64,000 nt of DNA. It comes from Phocaeicola sp. (lineage in GTDB: Bacteria > Bacteroidota > Bacteroidia > Bacteroidales > Bacteroidaceae). The notes under the pieces were generated by a model. It saw only the letters and a list, made by a program, of their open reading frames with translations, was not told the DNA's origin and did not search any database. Positions 63,772-64,000 of this stretch are shown here, one piece after another. The stretch covers positions 62,001 through 126,000 of the forward strand of contig JARIAN010000099.1 of NCBI GenBank assembly GCA_029257865.1. The letters run 5' to 3'. The position numbers and the translations under genes were made by a program. Position 1 is the stretch's first letter; the number at the start of each line of letters is the position of its first letter.

Positions 63772-64000
63772 TTATCGTCTTAATCGTGCAATAGGAATAT
63801 TCAGTTGTTGGCGGTATTTGGCCACTGTGCGTCGCGCTATAGGGTATCCTTTATCCTTTAGTTTTTCAGCCAGTTCATCGTCGGTGAGCGGTGCCTCCTT
63901 ATTCTCTTGGTCTACACACTCTTTCAGAATCCGTTTGATTTCTCTTACCGACAATTCTTCTCCGCTTTGAGTAGTATATCCGTCGCTGAAGAAGAACTTC
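63772..64000 (-). CDS. rpoN: RNA polymerase sigma-54 factor, C-terminal end (partial)
   Basis: The minus-strand frame is open to the window edge, and its last ~75 residues are seen. They contain KFFFSDGY...SVREIKRILKE and the RpoN box ARRTVAKYR, which binds the -24 element, ending in LNIPIARLRR. A TTG near 63954 is internal, not a start. The start lies outside the window. Confidence 0.95.
   Translation of the reverse strand, partial: KFFFSDGYTTQSGEELSVREIKRILKECVDQENKEAPLTDDELAEKLKDKGYPIARRTVAKYRQQLNIPIARLRR

Overview
This window looks like a chromosomal core segment from a member of the order Bacteroidales, probably Bacteroides or Phocaeicola. The basis is: promoters of the Bacteroidetes type (TTTG, about 19-20 bases, TAnnTTTG); start codons that mostly lack a Shine-Dalgarno sequence; fused SecDF; the long form of IspG; Bacteroidetes families such as DUF3098 and DUF4271; and host-glycan lipoprotein enzymes (GH20, GH92). 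I see no insertion sequence, prophage, CRISPR array or plasmid gene. Species cannot be fixed from sequence reading alone.

Layout, 1-12 kb: the tail of a WbqC-like gene, two tandem rhomboid proteases, a membrane-anchored EEP-family hydrolase, secDF and a GH20 hexosaminidase lipoprotein. A 1.3-kb gene-poor stretch (8426-9736) follows, holding three 22-bp imperfect repeats and a few tiny ORFs. Divergent tdh/kbl (threonine to glycine plus acetyl-CoA) and tRNA-Arg(CCT) come next. 12-24 kb: the KorAB 2-oxoacid:ferredoxin oxidoreductase, a small beta-barrel protein, priA, a PHP phosphatase paired with a low-molecular-weight tyrosine phosphatase, an acetate-type CoA-transferase, a hypothetical membrane-anchored protein, miaB and a methyltransferase. 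24-33 kb: an envelope/tRNA-modification operon (ftsX, DUF3098, uppP, truB, queA, folK), metK behind a SAM-II-like riboswitch, then a LOG-family gene, a DUF4271 gene, hemD, rnpA, yidD and a TatD-like gene.

33-45 kb: tyrS, a 7TM-HD phosphohydrolase, gltX, waaA, a GH92 mannosidase lipoprotein behind 21-bp repeats, gamma-carbonic anhydrase and aminopeptidase P. 45-60 kb is the translation/transcription core: rpsU, xerC/D, hpf, tRNA-Thr, tRNA-Tyr, tRNA-Gly, tRNA-Thr, tuf, tRNA-Trp, secE, nusG, rplK, rplA, rplJ, rplL, rpoB, rpoC. 60-64 kb is a minus-strand operon read rpoN (partial), PAP2-like, gcvH, purE, ispG.

Almost every gene belongs to a known family. I found no convincing new multi-gene system. 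The most interesting signals are regulatory: a near-perfect Shine-Dalgarno on hpf in a genome that otherwise avoids them, two genes downstream of rpsU (bS21); a SAM-II-like riboswitch on metK; two separate arrays of 21-22-bp imperfect repeats in non-coding DNA; and a terminator-like hairpin ending 4 bases before rnpA.
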